Shown here in pieces: positions 16,692 to 25,680 of a stretch of DNA of 44,966 nt. The stretch comes from Streptococcus cristatus (GTDB lineage Bacteria; Bacillota; Bacilli; Lactobacillales; Streptococcaceae). The notes below the pieces were generated by a model that saw nothing but the letters and a program-made list of their open reading frames with translations, did not search any database and was not told where the DNA came from. Each line of letters opens with the position of its first letter. Within the stretch, counting starts at the first letter, position 1. The translations under genes were made by a program, and so were the position numbers. The stretch lies in the NCBI RefSeq assembly GCF_001578775.1, contig NZ_KQ969062.1, forward strand, positions 999,284-1,044,249, in the 5' to 3' direction.

Positions 16692-17001
16692 AGATGTCTC
16701 CTTCGTTTTCTTCATACAAAATACAGCCCTGCTTTATTTAGTAGAGCTGTTGAGATTGCACAAAGAAGACACAGGAGCGTCCAAATAGGGGCATTCGTTT
16801 GTAGGCTCTCATCTTGCACTGTCATAGGAGCGACAGGATTAATCTAAATATAAGCAAATAGATGCTTGAAAGCACAAAAAAACGAAAGTCCCGCGGATAT
16901 GCAGAAACATGACAAAATCTACTAAATAAAGTTTCCTTTAAAAAATAGACTTAATTTTTCATGTCTCCGTGTACCTCCGAAATCATTCTACCCTTAGTCT
17001 A
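16692..17001 (-). promoter_or_regulatory. Structured leader (candidate attenuator) of the ABC-F gene
   Basis: This stretch has no ordinary gene. On the minus strand it holds, in order: a transcription start near 16989; a ribosome site GGAGG (16974-16978) with a second GGAG; a three-codon ORF; AAGTCT/GGACTT (16947-16952 and 16886-16891) enclosing GGAAAC/GTTTCT (16931-16936 and 16903-16908) and followed by seven Ts (16876-16882), a terminator-like fold; and a hairpin at 16723-16750 just before the gene. The arms at 16732-16745 and 16918-16931 are perfect 14-nt complements, able to form an alternative fold. Function is inferred. Confidence 0.6.
16951..16962 (-). CDS. Putative three-codon leader peptide MKN
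   Basis: ATG AAA AAT TAA, preceded by GGAGG (11 bases upstream) and CGGAG (3 bases upstream). The stop codon touches the 5' arm of the downstream terminator-like stem, which starts at 16952. A ribosome here would block that stem, the logic of ribosome-mediated attenuation known for other ABC-F and Erm genes. It is too short to test by coding statistics. Confidence 0.45.
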   Translation of the reverse strand: MKN

Positions 17002-17024
17002 GCAAAAAGGGCAATATAAGTCAA
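16996..17024 (-). promoter_or_regulatory. Promoter of the ABC-F transcription unit
   Basis: On the minus strand TTGACT (17024-17019), 17 bases, TAGACT (17001-16996). It begins directly after the T tract of the glnQ terminator. Confidence 0.6.
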
Positions 17025-17054
17025 CAAAAATCCTGAAAGATTACTTTCAGGATT
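17025..17054 (-). terminator. Terminator after glnQ
   Basis: AATCCTGAAAG pairs with CTTTCAGGATT (11 bp) around four bases, followed on the minus strand by TTTTTG. Confidence 0.88.
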
Positions 17055-17062
17055 CGTCATAT

Positions 17063-17803
17063 TTATACGTTGAGCACCTTATCCAAGAAGTCCTTGAGGC
17101 GTGGATGCTGAGGGTTATCGAAGATTTGGTCTGGTTTGCCGTCTTCTAGGAATTCACCGTCAGCAGTGAAGATGACGCGATTAGCAACCTGACGAGCAAA
17201 GCCCATTTCGTGAGTCACGATCAGCATGGTCATGCCCTGCTGAGCCAGATCCTTCATAACGTTGAGAACGTCACCAACCATTTCAGGGTCGAGAGCAGAA
17301 GTCGGCTCGTCAAAGAGCATGATGTCTGGGTTCATAGCCAATCCTCGAGCGATGGCCACCCGCTGTTTTTGTCCTCCTGACAGGCTATCTGGTTTGGCAT
17401 CAGCCTTGTCTGCCAGCCCAACCTTTTCCAAGAGCCCCATACCAAGCTTGTCTGCATCAGCTTGGCTCATTCGCTTATGCTCAACTGGGGCAAAGGTGAT
17501 ATTTTGCAGGACAGTCATGTGTGGGAAGAGGTTGAAGTGCTGGAAGACCATTCCGATATCTTCACGAACATGGTCCACATTGGTAGCCTTGTCTGTCAAA
17601 TCATAACCGTTGACAGTAATGGTCCCACTAGTTACTTCTTCAAGCAGGTTTAGGCTGCGTAGGAAAGTTGATTTGCCTGATCCAGAAGGACCGATGATAC
17701 AAACAACATCTCCCTCATAAAACTTAGCACTAATCCCTTTTAGGACTTCATTCTCACCATAGTATTTATGTAAATCATTAACATCAATTTTTAATTTAGC
17801 CAT
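17063..17803 (-). CDS. glnQ: Amino acid ABC transporter ATP-binding protein (GlnQ-type)
   Basis: A 246-residue cytoplasmic ATPase of the polar amino acid uptake family. Walker A is GPSGSGKST at residues 38-46, the Q-loop lies in [15 protein letters not shown], the signature is [16 protein letters not shown] and Walker B is [13 protein letters not shown], with the H-loop in IVTHEMGFA. It powers the GlnP protein encoded just upstream; the two genes overlap by one base (TAATG). Glutamine/glutamate or asparagine are the usual substrates of such tandem-receptor systems. Confidence 0.92.
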   Translation of the reverse strand: MAKLKIDVNDLHKYYGENEVLKGISAKFYEGDVVCIIGPSGSGKSTFLRSLNLLEEVTSGTITVNGYDLTDKATNVDHVREDIGMVFQHFNLFPHMTVLQNITFAPVEHKRMSQADADKLGMGLLEKVGLADKADAKPDSLSGGQKQRVAIARGLAMNPDIMLFDEPTSALDPEMVGDVLNVMKDLAQQGMTMLIVTHEMGFARQVANRVIFTADGEFLEDGKPDQIFDNPQHPRLKDFLDKVLNV

Positions 17804-19977
17804 TAGTGAATCCTCTTTTCTAAGCGTTTAGCCAATCTTGTTAAGAGTGTGATGATGACCAAGTAAAGCACTGCTAGGATAGCATACATCTTGAAGCTCT
17901 GATAGTTACGGGCAATGATGATTTTACCTGTTTGGAAGAGCTCAACAAGTCCGATAGCTGATACGATAGTTGTATCCTTGAGAGCGATGACGAACTGGTT
18001 GACAAAGTTTGGTAGCATGATCTTGGTTGCTTGAGGCAGGATAATCTTGCGCATGGTCTTTCCATACGAGATCCCCAGACTTCGGCTAGCTTCCATCTGT
18101 CCGACCGGAACGGCTTGAATCCCTCCGCGAACAATCTCAGCGATATATGCACCAGCATTGAGTGACAGAGCAATTGTTCCTGCAACGAAGTCGTTGATCG
18201 GACTTTGCTGACCAGTCATAGATTCAATGAGGTTTGGAATTCCCCAGAAGATGAAGGCAGCCAGAATCATAAGTGGAATACCACGAATAACATCGACAAA
18301 AATTTCTGAAATGATGCGAAGCGCTTTGATAGGGCTGACGCTGAACATCCCAAAGATAATCCCGATCACCATGGCAATCGCAAAGGAAATCAATGCTAAA
18401 GCAATGGTAATTCCAAGTCCGCTCAAAAGTTGTTTGTAGTTGTTTTGGAGAAGTCCCCAGATAGTTGTTTCATCAACGGTTGTGGAATTATCCTTCTCAG
18501 CTGAGAGATATTTATCAAGAATTTCTTGATATTTACCATTCGCTTTTAGATTAGCCAAACCATTATTGAACATCTCGATGAGCTCAGGGTTGGTGCCTGC
18601 TTTTACTGCAAAAGCAACTTCACCACTAGGTGTTCCTTCGATTGGCGTTTTCATTTTCTTGCCTTGATTGATGGCATATTTGACAACAGGCTCATCGTCC
18701 ATAATAGCAGCGACAGAGCCAGAATTCAGACTATCATACATAGAAGAACCGTCTGAAAATGTTTTGATTTTGTAACCGTATTTGCTTTGATTTCCGACGA
18801 GGAAGGTTTGAGAGGCTGTACCGTTTTTGACTCCGACGGTCTTTCCTTTCAAGTCTTCATAGGAGCTAATAGTGCTTGATTCTGTCACAGCAAGGATAGA
18901 GTTAGCAGTGTAGTATGGTTCAGAGAAATTAAAGGTTTCTTTGCGGGCCTCTGTCACAGACATCCCAGCAATCATCCCGTCAGCTTGACCAGATTGCACA
19001 GCATTGATAGCAGCGTCAAAGCCAGGGTTAGAGATTTCCAGTGTAAAACCTTGGTCTTCGGCAATGGCTTTGATCAAGTCCATGTCAATACCAGTGTATT
19101 GGTTGCTATCATTTTGGAAAACGAAAGGAGCAAAAGATGAGTCACTGGCAATCGTATATTTAGCTTTGACTGGAGTAGCTTTTTGCCCCGATTTGGTTGT
19201 CGTCTCTGGTACTGCTGAGTTGGTTGAAGTGCCAGAAGCGGCAGTCCACTTGGTGATGATGTCCTTCAAGGTACCATCTTTTTTCATCTGAGCCAATGCT
19301 TCGTTAAACTCAGTCACTAGATATTCGTATTTGCTGCCTTTTTTGACACCAAATGCGAAGCTACCAACAGCTTCACCCTTCATTGAGATTTTCAGATCTT
19401 GTCCTTGGCTGATTGCATACTCGATAACGGGTTGGTCATCCATAGCTGCATCAACGGCTCCGGCTGCTAGGCTGTTATACATAAGGTCGCCGGTATCAAA
19501 TGTTTTGATAGTAAAGCCGTATTTGTCCTTGATTTTTTCAAGGAAACGTTGTGCGGCTGTACCATTTTTGACTCCGACAGTCTTTCCTTTAAGTTGATCG
19601 TAAGATTTTACTGTATTAGCCTTGGTCGTTGCGATGACAACTTTTGTGTCATAATATGTATCAGACATGGTAAAGACTTTTTCACGTTCAGCAGTCTTGG
19701 TCATACCTGCCATAATAGCATCGGCCTGTCCTGCTTGAACGGCATTGACAGCAGCGTCAAAGCCAGGGAAGGACATTTCATATGCCCAGCCTTTGATTTC
19801 AGCTACTTTATTGATAATATCAACATCAATCCCTTTATAGGTTTGATCGGAATCTTTAAATTCAAATGGGGCATAAGCCGTGTCAGATACGATCTTGATG
19901 GTATCTGCGTGAGTGGTTGTCCCTAGTGCAAGGATAGGGAATAATGCTAGCAGAAAAGCTATGATTTTTTTCTTCAT
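17803..19977 (-). CDS. glnP: Amino acid ABC transporter: two fused receptor domains plus permease (GlnP-type)
   Basis: A 724-residue fusion: signal peptide (about 1-24), a first SBP_bac_3 domain (about 25-250, [19 protein letters not shown]), a Ser/Thr-rich linker, a second receptor domain (about 270-495, [19 protein letters not shown]), then a permease domain (about 505-724) with the EAA-type loop [21 protein letters not shown]. Tandem receptors fused to the permease are known from lactococcal GlnPQ, which imports glutamine, glutamate and asparagine with different affinities per domain. It is probably co-transcribed with glnQ from a near-consensus promoter at 20008-20036. Confidence 0.92.
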   Translation of the reverse strand: MKKKIIAFLLALFPILALGTTTHADTIKIVSDTAYAPFEFKDSDQTYKGIDVDIINKVAEIKGWAYEMSFPGFDAAVNAVQAGQADAIMAGMTKTAEREKVFTMSDTYYDTKVVIATTKANTVKSYDQLKGKTVGVKNGTAAQRFLEKIKDKYGFTIKTFDTGDLMYNSLAAGAVDAAMDDQPVIEYAISQGQDLKISMKGEAVGSFAFGVKKGSKYEYLVTEFNEALAQMKKDGTLKDIITKWTAASGTSTNSAVPETTTKSGQKATPVKAKYTIASDSSFAPFVFQNDSNQYTGIDMDLIKAIAEDQGFTLEISNPGFDAAINAVQSGQADGMIAGMSVTEARKETFNFSEPYYTANSILAVTESSTISSYEDLKGKTVGVKNGTASQTFLVGNQSKYGYKIKTFSDGSSMYDSLNSGSVAAIMDDEPVVKYAINQGKKMKTPIEGTPSGEVAFAVKAGTNPELIEMFNNGLANLKANGKYQEILDKYLSAEKDNSTTVDETTIWGLLQNNYKQLLSGLGITIALALISFAIAMVIGIIFGMFSVSPIKALRIISEIFVDVIRGIPLMILAAFIFWGIPNLIESMTGQQSPINDFVAGTIALSLNAGAYIAEIVRGGIQAVPVGQMEASRSLGISYGKTMRKIILPQATKIMLPNFVNQFVIALKDTTIVSAIGLVELFQTGKIIIARNYQSFKMYAILAVLYLVIITLLTRLAKRLEKRIH

Positions 19978-20007
19978 ATTTTCTCTCCTTTAGTTGAATA
20001 TTTTTCG

Positions 20008-20036
20008 ATTATATCAGAAAAATTTGAGAAAGGCAA
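20008..20036 (-). promoter_or_regulatory. glnPQ promoter
   Basis: On the minus strand TTGCCT (20036-20031), 17 bases, TATAAT (20013-20008). AAAGGAGAG lies just before the glnP start codon. Confidence 0.75.
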
Positions 20037-20110
20037 ATATTTTCTACTTATTATGTTATATCTTCTGACATAAGAGTGCGAAATGACTTTCATTTTATCA
20101 TCATAAAATA

Positions 20111-20119
20111 TGTTATAAT
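20111..20119 (+). promoter_or_regulatory. Extended -10 promoter of the CPBP gene
   Basis: TGT followed by TATAAT (20114-20119), with AAAGGAG at 20131-20138 before the start codon. No good -35. Confidence 0.55.
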
Positions 20120-20144
20120 AAACAAATGGTGAAAGGAGATTTCT

Positions 20145-21092
20145 ATGTTTAAATCACGCATGTTAGATAATGTGAAGCTGTCGCGCTACATTCCGCCGAT
20201 TTGGTTGGCAGTTCTGATTTCCATTGGCTTTATCCACGTAGGAGAAATCTTTGCAGGCATTGGAATGATTCCGATTTGGATCATCATTGGAACTGTGCTT
20301 GCCATGGCAAATCCAACAGCTGACCGGGCTACAGTTATGGAAGTGTTCGGGCATTATAGTATATTTTTTCAGCTGGGTAGCTTTTTCTTTATGGCCGTAC
20401 TTGTTTTTCTGTGGGTCAAGTTTCGAGAAAAGAGAACGTTCTCCAGCTTGGGTTTCTTTAAAGAAGGATGGCTGAAAGAACTGGGCAGAGGCTTCCTGAT
20501 TGGGGCAGCACAATTTTCGCTCGTCGTCGCTTTACTATTGCTAACGGGTGCGGGAAGTCTAGAATTAGCAGAGCTAAGTTTAGAGCCGGTTCTCTTTATT
20601 CTTGCCTTGATTCCTTTTTGGATCCTTCAAGGTGGTACAGAAGAGCTGGTGACGCGTGGCTGGCTTTTTCCAGCGGTTAGCGCTAAGTCAAATATCTTCA
20701 TTGGTATCTTAATTTCCAGTGCTCTATTCGGGGCATTACATCTCCTCAATACTGGTGTAACCGTTCTTTCCATTGTCACGATTATCTTGGATGGAATTTT
20801 TGCCTGCCTACTCATGATCAAGTATGATAATATGTGGGTCTTGGCTGGTATGCATGGCGCTTGGAATTTCGTCCAAGGAAATGTCTATGGCATCCAGGTT
20901 AGCGGGCAAGGAGCTAATGCCTCTATCTTTAATTACACTTCTCAGGCTTCCATTGACTGGCTGTCAGGCGGAGCTTTTGGTGCTGAAGGATCCATCTTTG
21001 CTACTATCGTTCTGATTGGCTGTATTGCCTATCTTTACTGGTCGCTCAAGAAAGAAAATCGCCTACCTCGGGCATTGATGCTTAAGAAATAA
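20145..21092 (+). CDS. CPBP-family intramembrane metalloprotease homologue
   Basis: A 315-residue membrane protein with about eight hydrophobic segments. The three CPBP (CAAX protease/bacteriocin-processing) motifs are present: E166-E167-xxx-R171 (TEELVTRG), F195-xxx-H199 (FGALH) and H237-xxx-N241 (HGAWN). The family includes eukaryotic Rce1, proteins implicated in bacteriocin self-immunity (PlnI-like, Abi) and proteins of unknown target. All putative zinc ligands are kept, so it may be active. It stands alone between glnP (divergent) and uvrB, about 8 kb from the bacteriocin locus, so there is no positional link. Confidence 0.85.
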   Translation: MFKSRMLDNVKLSRYIPPIWLAVLISIGFIHVGEIFAGIGMIPIWIIIGTVLAMANPTADRATVMEVFGHYSIFFQLGSFFFMAVLVFLWVKFREKRTFSSLGFFKEGWLKELGRGFLIGAAQFSLVVALLLLTGAGSLELAELSLEPVLFILALIPFWILQGGTEELVTRGWLFPAVSAKSNIFIGILISSALFGALHLLNTGVTVLSIVTIILDGIFACLLMIKYDNMWVLAGMHGAWNFVQGNVYGIQVSGQGANASIFNYTSQASIDWLSGGAFGAEGSIFATIVLIGCIAYLYWSLKKENRLPRALMLKK

Positions 21093-21096
21093 AGAC

Positions 21097-21123
21097 ATTG
21101 CTCAGCTTGGCTGGGCGATTTTT
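21097..21123 (+). terminator. Terminator after the CPBP gene
   Basis: ATTGCTCAGC pairs with GCTGGGCGAT (10 bp with G-U pairs) around TTG, then TTTT. Confidence 0.85.
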
Positions 21124-21214
21124 AATGCTAGTGAATGATAAGAATACGAGACTAGCCGTTCTTAGAGATGTAGCTACTAAACCAGAGCCAAACCCAGAGA
21201 AAATGTATCAAATA

Positions 21215-21223
21215 TGGTAAAAT
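21215..21223 (+). promoter_or_regulatory. Extended -10 promoter of uvrB
   Basis: TGG followed by TAAAAT (21218-21223), about 29 bases before the start codon. No LexA/DinR-type operator is seen nearby. Confidence 0.45.
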
Positions 21224-21251
21224 GATAGAAGCACAAGTTGAGGAATAAAAG

Positions 21252-23240
21252 ATGATAAACAGAATAACAGATAATAAATTTGAATTGGTTTCCAAGTACG
21301 AGCCTTCAGGTGACCAGCCCCAAGCTATCGAGCAGCTAGTGGACAATATCGAGGGGGGCGAGAAAGCCCAGATTCTCATGGGGGCAACTGGTACTGGTAA
21401 GACCTTTACCATGAGTCAAGTAATCGCTCGGGTTAATAAGCCGACTCTAGTTATTGCCCATAATAAAACCCTGGCAGGCCAGCTTTATGGTGAGTTCAAG
21501 GAGTTTTTCCCAAATAACGCGGTGGAATACTTCGTTTCCTACTATGATTACTACCAGCCTGAGGCCTATGTGCCTTCCAGTGATACTTATATCGAGAAGG
21601 ATAGCTCGGTCAATGACGAGATTGACAAGCTCCGTCACTCAGCGACATCAGCTCTCTTGGAGCGCAATGATGTGATTGTCGTGGCTTCGGTCTCTTGTAT
21701 CTATGGTCTGGGTTCGCCTAAGGAATACTCCGATAGTGTGGTTAGCCTGCGTCCTGGACTAGAGATTTCTCGCGACAAGCTACTCAATGATCTGGTAGAT
21801 ATCCAGTTTGAGCGCAATGACATTGACTTTCAGCGGGGCAAGTTCCGCGTGCGCGGCGATGTAGTGGAGATCTTCCCAGCTTCCCGGGATGAGCATGCCT
21901 TTCGGGTAGAGTTTTTCGGAGACGAGATTGACCGGATTCGTGAGGTGGAAGCCTTGACAGGTCGAGTCTTGGGTGAGGTGGACCATTTGGCCATCTTCCC
22001 AGCCACTCACTTCGTGACCAATGAAGACCACATGGAAGTGGCGATTGCCAAGATTCAGGCGGAGATGGAGGAGCAGCTAGCTATCTTTGAGAAGGAAGGC
22101 AAACTTCTGGAAGCTCAGCGCTTGAAACAGCGTACGGAGTATGATATCGAAATGCTGCGCGAGATGGGCTATACAAATGGCGTTGAAAACTATTCTCGTC
22201 ACATGGATGGTCGAAGCGAAGGAGAGCCGCCTTATACCCTTCTGGACTTTTTCCCTGATGACTTCTTGATCATGATTGACGAGAGTCACATGACCATGGG
22301 ACAGATTCGGGGCATGTACAATGGTGACCGCTCTCGTAAGGAGATGCTGGTTAATTATGGTTTCCGCCTGCCGTCTGCCTTGGACAACCGTCCGCTACGC
22401 CGGGAGGAGTTTGAGAGTCATGTTCACCAGATTGTCTATGTGTCGGCTACGCCGGGTGACTATGAGAAAGAGCAGACGGATACGGTTATTGAACAGATCA
22501 TCCGTCCGACAGGGCTTCTGGATCCAGAGGTGGAAGTCCGTCCGACCATGGGGCAAATTGATGATCTCTTAGGTGAAATCAATGCCCGTGTTGAAAAGAA
22601 TGAACGTACCTTTATCACAACCCTGACCAAGAAGATGGCGGAAGATTTGACGGACTACTTCAAGGAAATGGGGGTCAAGGTCAAGTATATGCACTCGGAC
22701 ATCAAGACCTTGGAGCGAACCGAGATTATCCGAGACCTGCGCTTGGGTGTCTTTGATGTTTTGGTTGGGATTAACCTGCTACGCGAGGGAATCGACGTGC
22801 CTGAGGTTAGTCTGGTGGCAATTCTCGATGCGGACAAGGAAGGTTTCCTACGCAATGAACGTGGACTTATCCAGACCATCGGACGGGCAGCCCGCAACAG
22901 CGAAGGGCATGTGATTATGTATGCGGACACAATGACCCAGTCCATGCAGCGCGCTATTGATGAAACTGCCCGCCGTCGGGCAATCCAGATGGCTTATAAT
23001 GAAAAACATGGCATTGTACCGCAGACCATCAAGAAAGAAATCCGTGACCTAATCGCCGTAACCAAGGCAGTTGCCAAGGAAGAGGACAAGGAAGTCGATA
23101 TCAATAGCCTCAACAAACAAGAACGCAAAGAACTCGTCAAAAAACTCGAAAAACAAATGCAAGAAGCCGTCGAAGTGCTTGACTTTGAACTGGCGGCACA
23201 GATTCGCGATATGATTCTGGAAATAAAAGCGATGGATTAG
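21252..23240 (+). CDS. uvrB: UvrABC excinuclease subunit B
   Basis: A 662-residue DNA repair helicase-like protein, the usual UvrB length. Walker A is GATGTGKT at residues 44-51. The β-hairpin region [20 protein letters not shown] clamps damaged DNA. Helicase motifs DESH, SATPG and [20 protein letters not shown] follow, and the C-terminal UVR domain ([20 protein letters not shown]) binds UvrC. UvrB verifies lesions delivered by UvrA and positions UvrC for dual incision in nucleotide excision repair. ATG 21252 is preceded by GAGGA. The adjacent oxidoreductase gene begins 14 bases later. Confidence 0.97.
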   Translation: MINRITDNKFELVSKYEPSGDQPQAIEQLVDNIEGGEKAQILMGATGTGKTFTMSQVIARVNKPTLVIAHNKTLAGQLYGEFKEFFPNNAVEYFVSYYDYYQPEAYVPSSDTYIEKDSSVNDEIDKLRHSATSALLERNDVIVVASVSCIYGLGSPKEYSDSVVSLRPGLEISRDKLLNDLVDIQFERNDIDFQRGKFRVRGDVVEIFPASRDEHAFRVEFFGDEIDRIREVEALTGRVLGEVDHLAIFPATHFVTNEDHMEVAIAKIQAEMEEQLAIFEKEGKLLEAQRLKQRTEYDIEMLREMGYTNGVENYSRHMDGRSEGEPPYTLLDFFPDDFLIMIDESHMTMGQIRGMYNGDRSRKEMLVNYGFRLPSALDNRPLRREEFESHVHQIVYVSATPGDYEKEQTDTVIEQIIRPTGLLDPEVEVRPTMGQIDDLLGEINARVEKNERTFITTLTKKMAEDLTDYFKEMGVKVKYMHSDIKTLERTEIIRDLRLGVFDVLVGINLLREGIDVPEVSLVAILDADKEGFLRNERGLIQTIGRAARNSEGHVIMYADTMTQSMQRAIDETARRRAIQMAYNEKHGIVPQTIKKEIRDLIAVTKAVAKEEDKEVDINSLNKQERKELVKKLEKQMQEAVEVLDFELAAQIRDMILEIKAMD

Positions 23241-23254
23241 AGAGGAGAGAACGT

Positions 23255-23878
23255 ATGAAAATTTTGGTTATTAATGGCCATCCTGATAAAGAGAGCTATT
23301 GCCAAGCAATTTTTCAGACGATTGTTGACAATATTGATTTAAGTAGACATGAGCTTGAGGTCATCAATCTCAACGAAGAGAATTTTGATCCTGTTTTACG
23401 TTATGGTTATCGGAAAAGGATGAAGGAGGATTTGTTTATTCTACGCTCTCAGAAATTAATCCAGTGGGCGGATCATTTCATCTTTGTTTATCCTATTTGG
23501 TGGAGTAGTATGCCTAGCCTGTTAAAGGGGTGGATTGATCGTGTATTTACCCCCGGAATTGCCTATTCAGCTAATCATCAGGGAAATTTCTTTTGGAATT
23601 ATGTTACTGGTAAGCAGTTTAAAAAACTTTTAAAAGGGAAAACAGCTGATATTTATGTAACTTCTGATGCCCCCACTAACTGGTATAAAATGTTCTCAGG
23701 ATTGATTAGTATCCCTGATAGTTATGGTATTGCAGTATTGAAAAATGCAGTCTTGAATCATTGTGGAGTTAAAACCAGGAGAACAAGTGTTTTTGGTCAA
23801 GTCGCTCAAAACACAACAACTGCTATAGATCGTCAAAAATATTTGAAAAAAGTTTCAAATCAGATTAATAAAATGTAA
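23255..23878 (+). CDS. NAD(P)H-dependent oxidoreductase, flavodoxin-like fold
   Basis: A 207-residue protein of the Flavodoxin_2/NQO group: MKILVINGHPDKESYCQAI at the N-terminus (flavin phosphate loop), FVYPIWWSSMPSLLKGWIDR near 81-100, and FTPGIAYSA after it. Family members are quinone reductases, acyl-carrier phosphodiesterase/azoreductases or general stress proteins. AGAGGAGAG precedes ATG 23255. It follows uvrB by 14 bases and could be co-transcribed, though its higher AT content suggests a different history. The substrate is unknown. Confidence 0.82.
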   Translation: MKILVINGHPDKESYCQAIFQTIVDNIDLSRHELEVINLNEENFDPVLRYGYRKRMKEDLFILRSQKLIQWADHFIFVYPIWWSSMPSLLKGWIDRVFTPGIAYSANHQGNFFWNYVTGKQFKKLLKGKTADIYVTSDAPTNWYKMFSGLISIPDSYGIAVLKNAVLNHCGVKTRRTSVFGQVAQNTTTAIDRQKYLKKVSNQINKM

Positions 23879-23933
23879 AATCGCTTATCTTGATTTCTCC
23901 AGTAATGATCTGGCAAATGTTTGATGCTCCCTC

Positions 23934-24086
23934 AGAATTTTATTATGGGTATTAGAAGATAACAAACGTGCCATCGCTTTCTATGGAAAAATGGGTTTTG
24001 TTTTTGACGGCGAGGAAAAGGTCATTGACCTAGGAAAAGCCGTGAAAGAAAAACGGATGCTTTACATCAGAAACTCGAACAGTTAG
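23934..24086 (+). pseudogene. C-terminal remnant of a GNAT acetyltransferase
   Basis: A frame of about 50 codons with no start codon reads LWVLEDNKRAIAFYGKMGF, then VFDGEEKVIDLGKAVKEKRM and a TAG at 24084. The first part is the typical last helix/strand of a GNAT-family N-acetyltransferase. The acetyl-CoA-binding core is absent, and a stop at 23922-23924 closes the frame upstream. This is a decayed fragment that explains most of the gap between the oxidoreductase and DUF1697 genes; nothing else is seen there. Confidence 0.7.
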
Positions 24087-24121
24087 TCTGAAAATAATAG
24101 GTACATTTTTAAGGAGCACAC

Positions 24122-24667
24122 ATGCGTTATGCACTTTTACTCCGCGGCATTAATGTCGGCGGGAAAAACAAGGTCGTTATGACTGATTTGAAGAAGGATC
24201 TGGCTGAGTTGGGTTTTGAAAATTCAATTTCCTACATCAACAGCGGCAACCTTTTCTTTGATAGCGAGGAGCAGGAGGAGAGGATTCGGGAGATTTTGAC
24301 GGATTATTTTAGTCAGTCTTACGATTTTCCTTTGCCTTTTGTTCTTGTCAGCTCTGCCATGCTTGAAAAAGAAACAGCCAATCTGCCTACTTGGTGGAAA
24401 GATGAGACAGCCTTTCGGCGCGATGTTCTCTTTTATCTGCCAGAGGTAGACAAGGAGAGCGTTCAAGAGCTGGCAGGCAATTGGGCGAATGACAAGGAGC
24501 AACTGCATTTCGGACAGACAGCTTTCTTTTATAGCAATGCTGACCAAGCGGACTATCTCAAGTCCAACTACCATAAAAAACTGCTCAAGTCTAGTTTCTA
24601 CAAGCAACTGACTATCCGAAACGGTAAGACTTTCCAGAAGATTGTGGAGTTGGTTGGAAATGAGTAA
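24122..24667 (+). CDS. DUF1697 family protein
   Basis: A 181-residue cytoplasmic protein with the DUF1697 signature MRYALLLRGINVGGKNKVVM, then LKKDLAELGFENSISYINSGNLFF. The C-terminal part (KLLKSSFYKQLTIRNGKTFQKIVEL) is also typical. The fold is known from structural genomics but the function is not. AAGGAG lies before ATG 24122. Its stop overlaps the next start by 8 bases. Confidence 0.85.
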   Translation: MRYALLLRGINVGGKNKVVMTDLKKDLAELGFENSISYINSGNLFFDSEEQEERIREILTDYFSQSYDFPLPFVLVSSAMLEKETANLPTWWKDETAFRRDVLFYLPEVDKESVQELAGNWANDKEQLHFGQTAFFYSNADQADYLKSNYHKKLLKSSFYKQLTIRNGKTFQKIVELVGNE

Positions 24668-25142
24668 GCTAAATTTGGAAGAGACAAGGGAAGAAAAAGC
24701 GAAGGGCTGGAAGTTTTCTAAAGTTATTTGGCTAGTGCTCTATATCTTGTTGTTTATCTTTATTTTGCTACATTTTAGCTTGAGTCCCTTTGGTTTGGTC
24801 TTTACTCCGCTCCTGTGGAACACATGGCTTTTTCTTCTATCAGTGGTCGTCTTTTGTCACTTATGGTTTCTCTTTTTGAAAAATAGAGAGTTTCGCTGGT
24901 TCCACCTCATCTGGGGGATCCTGAGTGTACCTCTTGCACTTTTTATATGGTTTGCAATTTTCTTTCATTTCTCTATAGTCAAATCAGAAAATTCTGTCCC
25001 AATCAATATGGATTACGGGATAGAGGGGAGAGAAGTTATTTTACGAAAAGGCTATTTATTAGGTGAATATGATGAATACCATGATTTAGTCAATCCTTAT
25101 ATCATGAAAACCAAGGTCAATCGTGTTCGCTATATTGATTGA
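24660..25142 (+). CDS. Small membrane protein of unknown function
   Basis: A 160-residue protein: a charged N-terminus (MSKLNLEETREEKAKGWKFS), three hydrophobic segments (about 24-43, 52-74 and 80-105), then an extracellular-looking tail with YGIEGREVILRKGYLLGEYDEYH. I do not recognise a family. ATG 24660 overlaps the DUF1697 stop (GGAAATGAG); 18 bases of open frame further upstream lack a better start. It is probably co-transcribed with DUF1697. Confidence 0.55.
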   Translation: MSKLNLEETREEKAKGWKFSKVIWLVLYILLFIFILLHFSLSPFGLVFTPLLWNTWLFLLSVVVFCHLWFLFLKNREFRWFHLIWGILSVPLALFIWFAIFFHFSIVKSENSVPINMDYGIEGREVILRKGYLLGEYDEYHDLVNPYIMKTKVNRVRYID

Positions 25143-25285
25143 TGCAAGTCTTGCCAATGGAATCTAGCTCCAAAGCCCGTTCAAACAAGCTAGTAGAGGG
25201 AGTTGTGTGGATGTGGTTAGATACAGTGAATACATGGCTCAAGTGCCATGGTTTTCTAGCTTAGTTATTGGATTTCTCCATCCTT

Positions 25286-25663
25286 ATGCTTTTCGCAATG
25301 ATTACGGGCATCCTAGTTTTTCAAATCCCCTTCCTCCCTATATGTTTAAAGGGTAATTATGTTTTTCCTTTGTTTATAAATATTCTTGTTTTACTGCACT
25401 ATGCCTATAGTTCTATCCTACGTGAAAATAGTTCAAAGAGGGTCACTTCTTTAAAAGACTTAGTCAATCCTCTCCTTTATATAAATCCTCTAGCTCTTTT
25501 GTTTCATTACTTTGGAGTGAAGAGTCGCCGTCATAGAACTATTTTGTTACCATTGCCTACTTTGGATCATCGCTATGTTTGGTTTCCGATTGCTACTTAT
25601 ATTATTTTCTTTCTGATAGCAGCAGTCATCGTGATTGCAAGCAAAGGGAGTAAGAAAAAATAG
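25286..25663 (+). CDS. Small membrane protein, possibly the 3' part of a gene broken by an amber codon
   Basis: The frame encodes about 126 residues with three hydrophobic segments (MLFAMITGILVFQIPFLPIC; YVFPLFINILVLLHYAY; VWFPIATYIIFFLIAAVIVI) and a lysine-rich end. No family is recognised. ATG 25286 has no ribosome site, and neither does the TTG at 25268. In the same frame a 40-codon ORF runs from ATG 25142 to TAG 25262-25264, so a single stop separates the two parts. This may be a recently inactivated gene of about 173 codons. Confidence 0.4.
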   Translation: MLFAMITGILVFQIPFLPICLKGNYVFPLFINILVLLHYAYSSILRENSSKRVTSLKDLVNPLLYINPLALLFHYFGVKSRRHRTILLPLPTLDHRYVWFPIATYIIFFLIAAVIVIASKGSKKK

Positions 25664-25680
25664 AAAAGCCGCTTTATGTA

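Noticed and set aside
17803..19977. The two similar halves of GlnP as a possible assembly duplication
   Set aside because: Tandem receptor domains fused to the permease are a known GlnP design, and the two halves have clearly diverged.
20145..21092. CPBP protease as part of the bacteriocin system
   Set aside because: The family includes immunity proteins, but the gene is over 7 kb away, has its own promoter and terminator and lacks the LytTR repeats.
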